Part shown: in pieces, positions 4,338 through 5,764 of the stretch
How positions within the stretch are numbered: the first letter of the stretch is position 1
How the letters are laid out: every line of letters starts with the position of its first letter
Assembly: GCA_020793555.1 (NCBI GenBank)
Contig: DQIO01000171.1
Location: 1 to 5,764, forward strand
DNA: 5,764 bases
Direction: 5' to 3'
DNA from: Methanosarcinaceae archaeon
GTDB lineage: Archaea > Halobacteriota > Methanosarcinia > Methanosarcinales > Methanosarcinaceae
Translations under genes and position numbers: made by a program
Notes under the pieces: model-generated
The model's database searches: none
Told to the model about the DNA's origin: nothing
What the model saw: the letters and a program-made list of their open reading frames with translations, nothing else

Positions 4338-5658
4338 TCTTTACCTCTACCAACCACTGGTATAAAGGCACGAATCTTATCACGCGATCACCTATGTTTT
4401 CGGTTGATACATAATCCTCAGTGATTATGAGTGATTCCTTCAAATCGAAATGTTCCATCGCCTCTTTTAAGGCACGTGTTTCCCGTTCCAATACTTTTGC
4501 ATCCATATCCCAGCATACTTGTATCAGTTCAATTATGTTGATTCCTGACTTAATTACAAAGTCAACTTCTCTTCCTTTTTCGCTCTTCCAATAATATACT
4601 TCATGTCCCATTCTTTTCAGATGCAGGAATACGGTATTCTCGGCAATTCGTCCCATGTCCTCTGAAAACCTGAAACTTATGGCATTTCTGAGTCCTGAGT
4701 CGATACAATACACCTTTCTGGGGCGTAGCATCTGTTCTTTTAGGGTGAATGAAAAGTATGGCACTGTGTATATAAGATAAACATCTTCAAGGATGCGGAG
4801 ATACTCTAAAACGGTATGGGTTGAACTTTTTATTATATTTCCCAGCTTTTTTGCACTTATCAAATTTGAAGAGTTTGTTAAGAGGAAATGAGCAAGATTT
4901 TCCACTTTCGCTGCATCCCTTATCTTGTGATGCATAAGCACATCTCTGGCTATGATGCCAGTGAAATAATTCTTGAGAAGCTCTGTTTTGAGTTTATACG
5001 AATCGGTAAGCACAACTTCTGGAAAACCACCATATTTGAGATACTCGCTTAAATGGCGTTTTAATTTTGGTTTCTGCCTTAATATGTATCCATGTAAGTC
5101 TTTAGTACTTACATTTTTAAACATCAGGAACTCTTTGAATGAAAGGGGATATACTACATGCAGTATATTGCGTCCGGTTAAGAGTGTTGCATATTCTGTC
5201 TTTAAAAGTGAAGCCGATGAACCACTTAGCACAAACTTTGTGTTGCGGTTCTTGTCATATATTTTTTTGACCCAATGCTGCCAGTTGGGAACGTTTTGGA
5301 CCTCATCAAGAAACAGGAACACTTTCCCTTCAGGATCTTTGTATTCAAGGTATGTCTCATATACCTTATCGAGAAAATCTGGATTGGATGTAAACGGCAC
5401 CAATGCATTGTCATCAAAGTTCACGTAACAGATGTTCGCAGCCTGCCATTCTTCCATTAACCTGGCTACCAGCTGGTACATGAGAGTTGACTTTCCACTG
5501 CGCCGGATGCCAAGCAGCACTACAGCCTCACGTATATCCATAAGTTCCAATATTTCATTAAGGTGCTTTTCACGAACGAAACTTTCCGTTTCGAACTCTT
5601 CAAACCACCAGTCGTTCCAGAATGCAAGGCTTTTTTGAATTATCTCTTTTTCATCCAT
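4330..5658 (-). CDS. AAA-family ATPase with C-terminal DUF4143 domain
   Basis: 442 codons, ATG at 5658, TAG at 4332-4330. The N-terminal ATPase domain (AAA_14 type) has Walker A GIRRSGKST (50-58, Lys56), Walker B VFLFLDEVQN (113-122, Asp118-Glu119), sensor-like LSGSSASLL (144-152) and Arg163 in LTGRN. A winged-helix-like part lies near 262-292 (ISAKKLGNIIKSSTHTVLEY). The C-terminal DUF4143 region resembles a PD-(D/E)xK nuclease fold, with E340, GREVDFVI (Asp366) and ELIQVCW (377-383). The usual LIEVK motif here reads LIQVC, so the catalytic Glu and Lys seem replaced and nuclease activity is doubtful. This family is abundant and patchily spread in archaea and anaerobic bacteria; its function is unknown, with defence or toxin-antitoxin-like roles sometimes suggested. 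The N-terminal residues 1-35 (FWNDWWFEEFE) match the common pre-ATPase segment. No operon partner is visible. The gene is intact. Confidence 0.92.
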   Translation of the reverse strand: MDEKEIIQKSLAFWNDWWFEEFETESFVREKHLNEILELMDIREAVVLLGIRRSGKSTLMYQLVARLMEEWQAANICYVNFDDNALVPFTSNPDFLDKVYETYLEYKDPEGKVFLFLDEVQNVPNWQHWVKKIYDKNRNTKFVLSGSSASLLKTEYATLLTGRNILHVVYPLSFKEFLMFKNVSTKDLHGYILRQKPKLKRHLSEYLKYGGFPEVVLTDSYKLKTELLKNYFTGIIARDVLMHHKIRDAAKVENLAHFLLTNSSNLISAKKLGNIIKSSTHTVLEYLRILEDVYLIYTVPYFSFTLKEQMLRPRKVYCIDSGLRNAISFRFSEDMGRIAENTVFLHLKRMGHEVYYWKSEKGREVDFVIKSGINIIELIQVCWDMDAKVLERETRALKEAMEHFDLKESLIITEDYVSTENIGDRVIRFVPLYQWLVEVKNE

Positions 5659-5682
5659 TGTTAGTAATCAACGATTTTTTTT

Positions 5683-5692
5683 GTTTAAATAG
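5683..5692 (-). promoter_or_regulatory. TATA-like box of the DUF4143 ATPase gene
   Basis: On the minus strand CTATTTAAAC lies here, with the A/T core centred near 5687. Archaeal transcripts start about 25 bases downstream, near 5662, only a few bases before the ATG at 5658. No Shine-Dalgarno sequence precedes that ATG (GATTACTAACA), so the mRNA is probably leaderless or nearly so. A second AT-rich stretch at 5713-5725 is a weaker alternative. Confidence 0.5.
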
Positions 5693-5764
5693 GTTTGCAT
5701 CATACTGCACGGAATTAATATAATTTAGTTCAATGTATTGCACTATTTATTCATGTTTGGTGCA

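Noticed and set aside
1..5764. Search by eye for CRISPR repeats, tRNA or rRNA genes, insertion-sequence ends and integrase attachment sites.
   Set aside because: No regularly spaced repeats, cloverleaf signals, transposase motifs or terminal inverted repeats were recognised. The only tandem repeats are the short AT-rich tracts and the in-frame acidic repeat listed above.

Overview
The window looks archaeal and euryarchaeotal, most likely Methanosarcinales or a related methane/alkane-cycling lineage. This is inferred from four things: an archaeal-type ABCE1/RLI ribosome-recycling ATPase; a three-helix EMC6-like membrane protein of the kind seen in methanogens; archaeal TATA-like boxes with T-rich 3' ends; and a mix of Shine-Dalgarno-led and apparently leaderless genes. 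The genus cannot be fixed from sequence alone. Three of the four larger complete genes stop at TAG, so routine reading of TAG as pyrrolysine seems unlikely.

Left part (1-837). The window opens inside the C-terminal end of a membrane protein (+ strand, stop at 156-158). Two small minus-strand items follow. One is an eroded UBP-type zinc-finger gene (about 248-487) with at least one clear frameshift. The other is an intact 55-codon cysteine-rich gene (497-664) with a strong ribosome binding site. They lie 9 bases apart and read in the same direction, so they may once have been one operon. The AT-rich intergenic region 665-837 serves divergent genes and carries a small palindrome and an irregular ATCTAAA repeat.

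Middle (about 838-4321, + strand). Three genes follow. The first encodes a metallo-beta-lactamase fold protein resembling the RNA-processing nuclease group (COG1236-like). Its reading frame has no ATG, GTG or TTG in front of the conserved N-terminal strand. The second encodes an EMC6-like three-helix membrane protein with a charged, repeat-bearing N-terminal tail. The third is the complete ABCE1/RLI gene, preceded by a run of TTTAAA/CTTAAA hexamers. Each gene seems to have its own promoter region, so this is a neighbourhood rather than a tight operon.

Right part (4322-5764). A DUF4143-type AAA ATPase gene runs convergently into ABCE1. The two stop codons lie inside one 10-bp perfect inverted repeat with a 4-base loop. 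The ATPase gene seems nearly leaderless, with a TATA-like box about 25 bases before the expected transcript start.

No CRISPR array, insertion sequence, tRNA or rRNA was seen. I found no convincing multi-gene novel system. The most interesting items are the short cysteine-rich gene beside its decaying zinc-finger neighbour, the start-codon problem of the metallo-beta-lactamase gene, and the repeat tracts in front of two genes.
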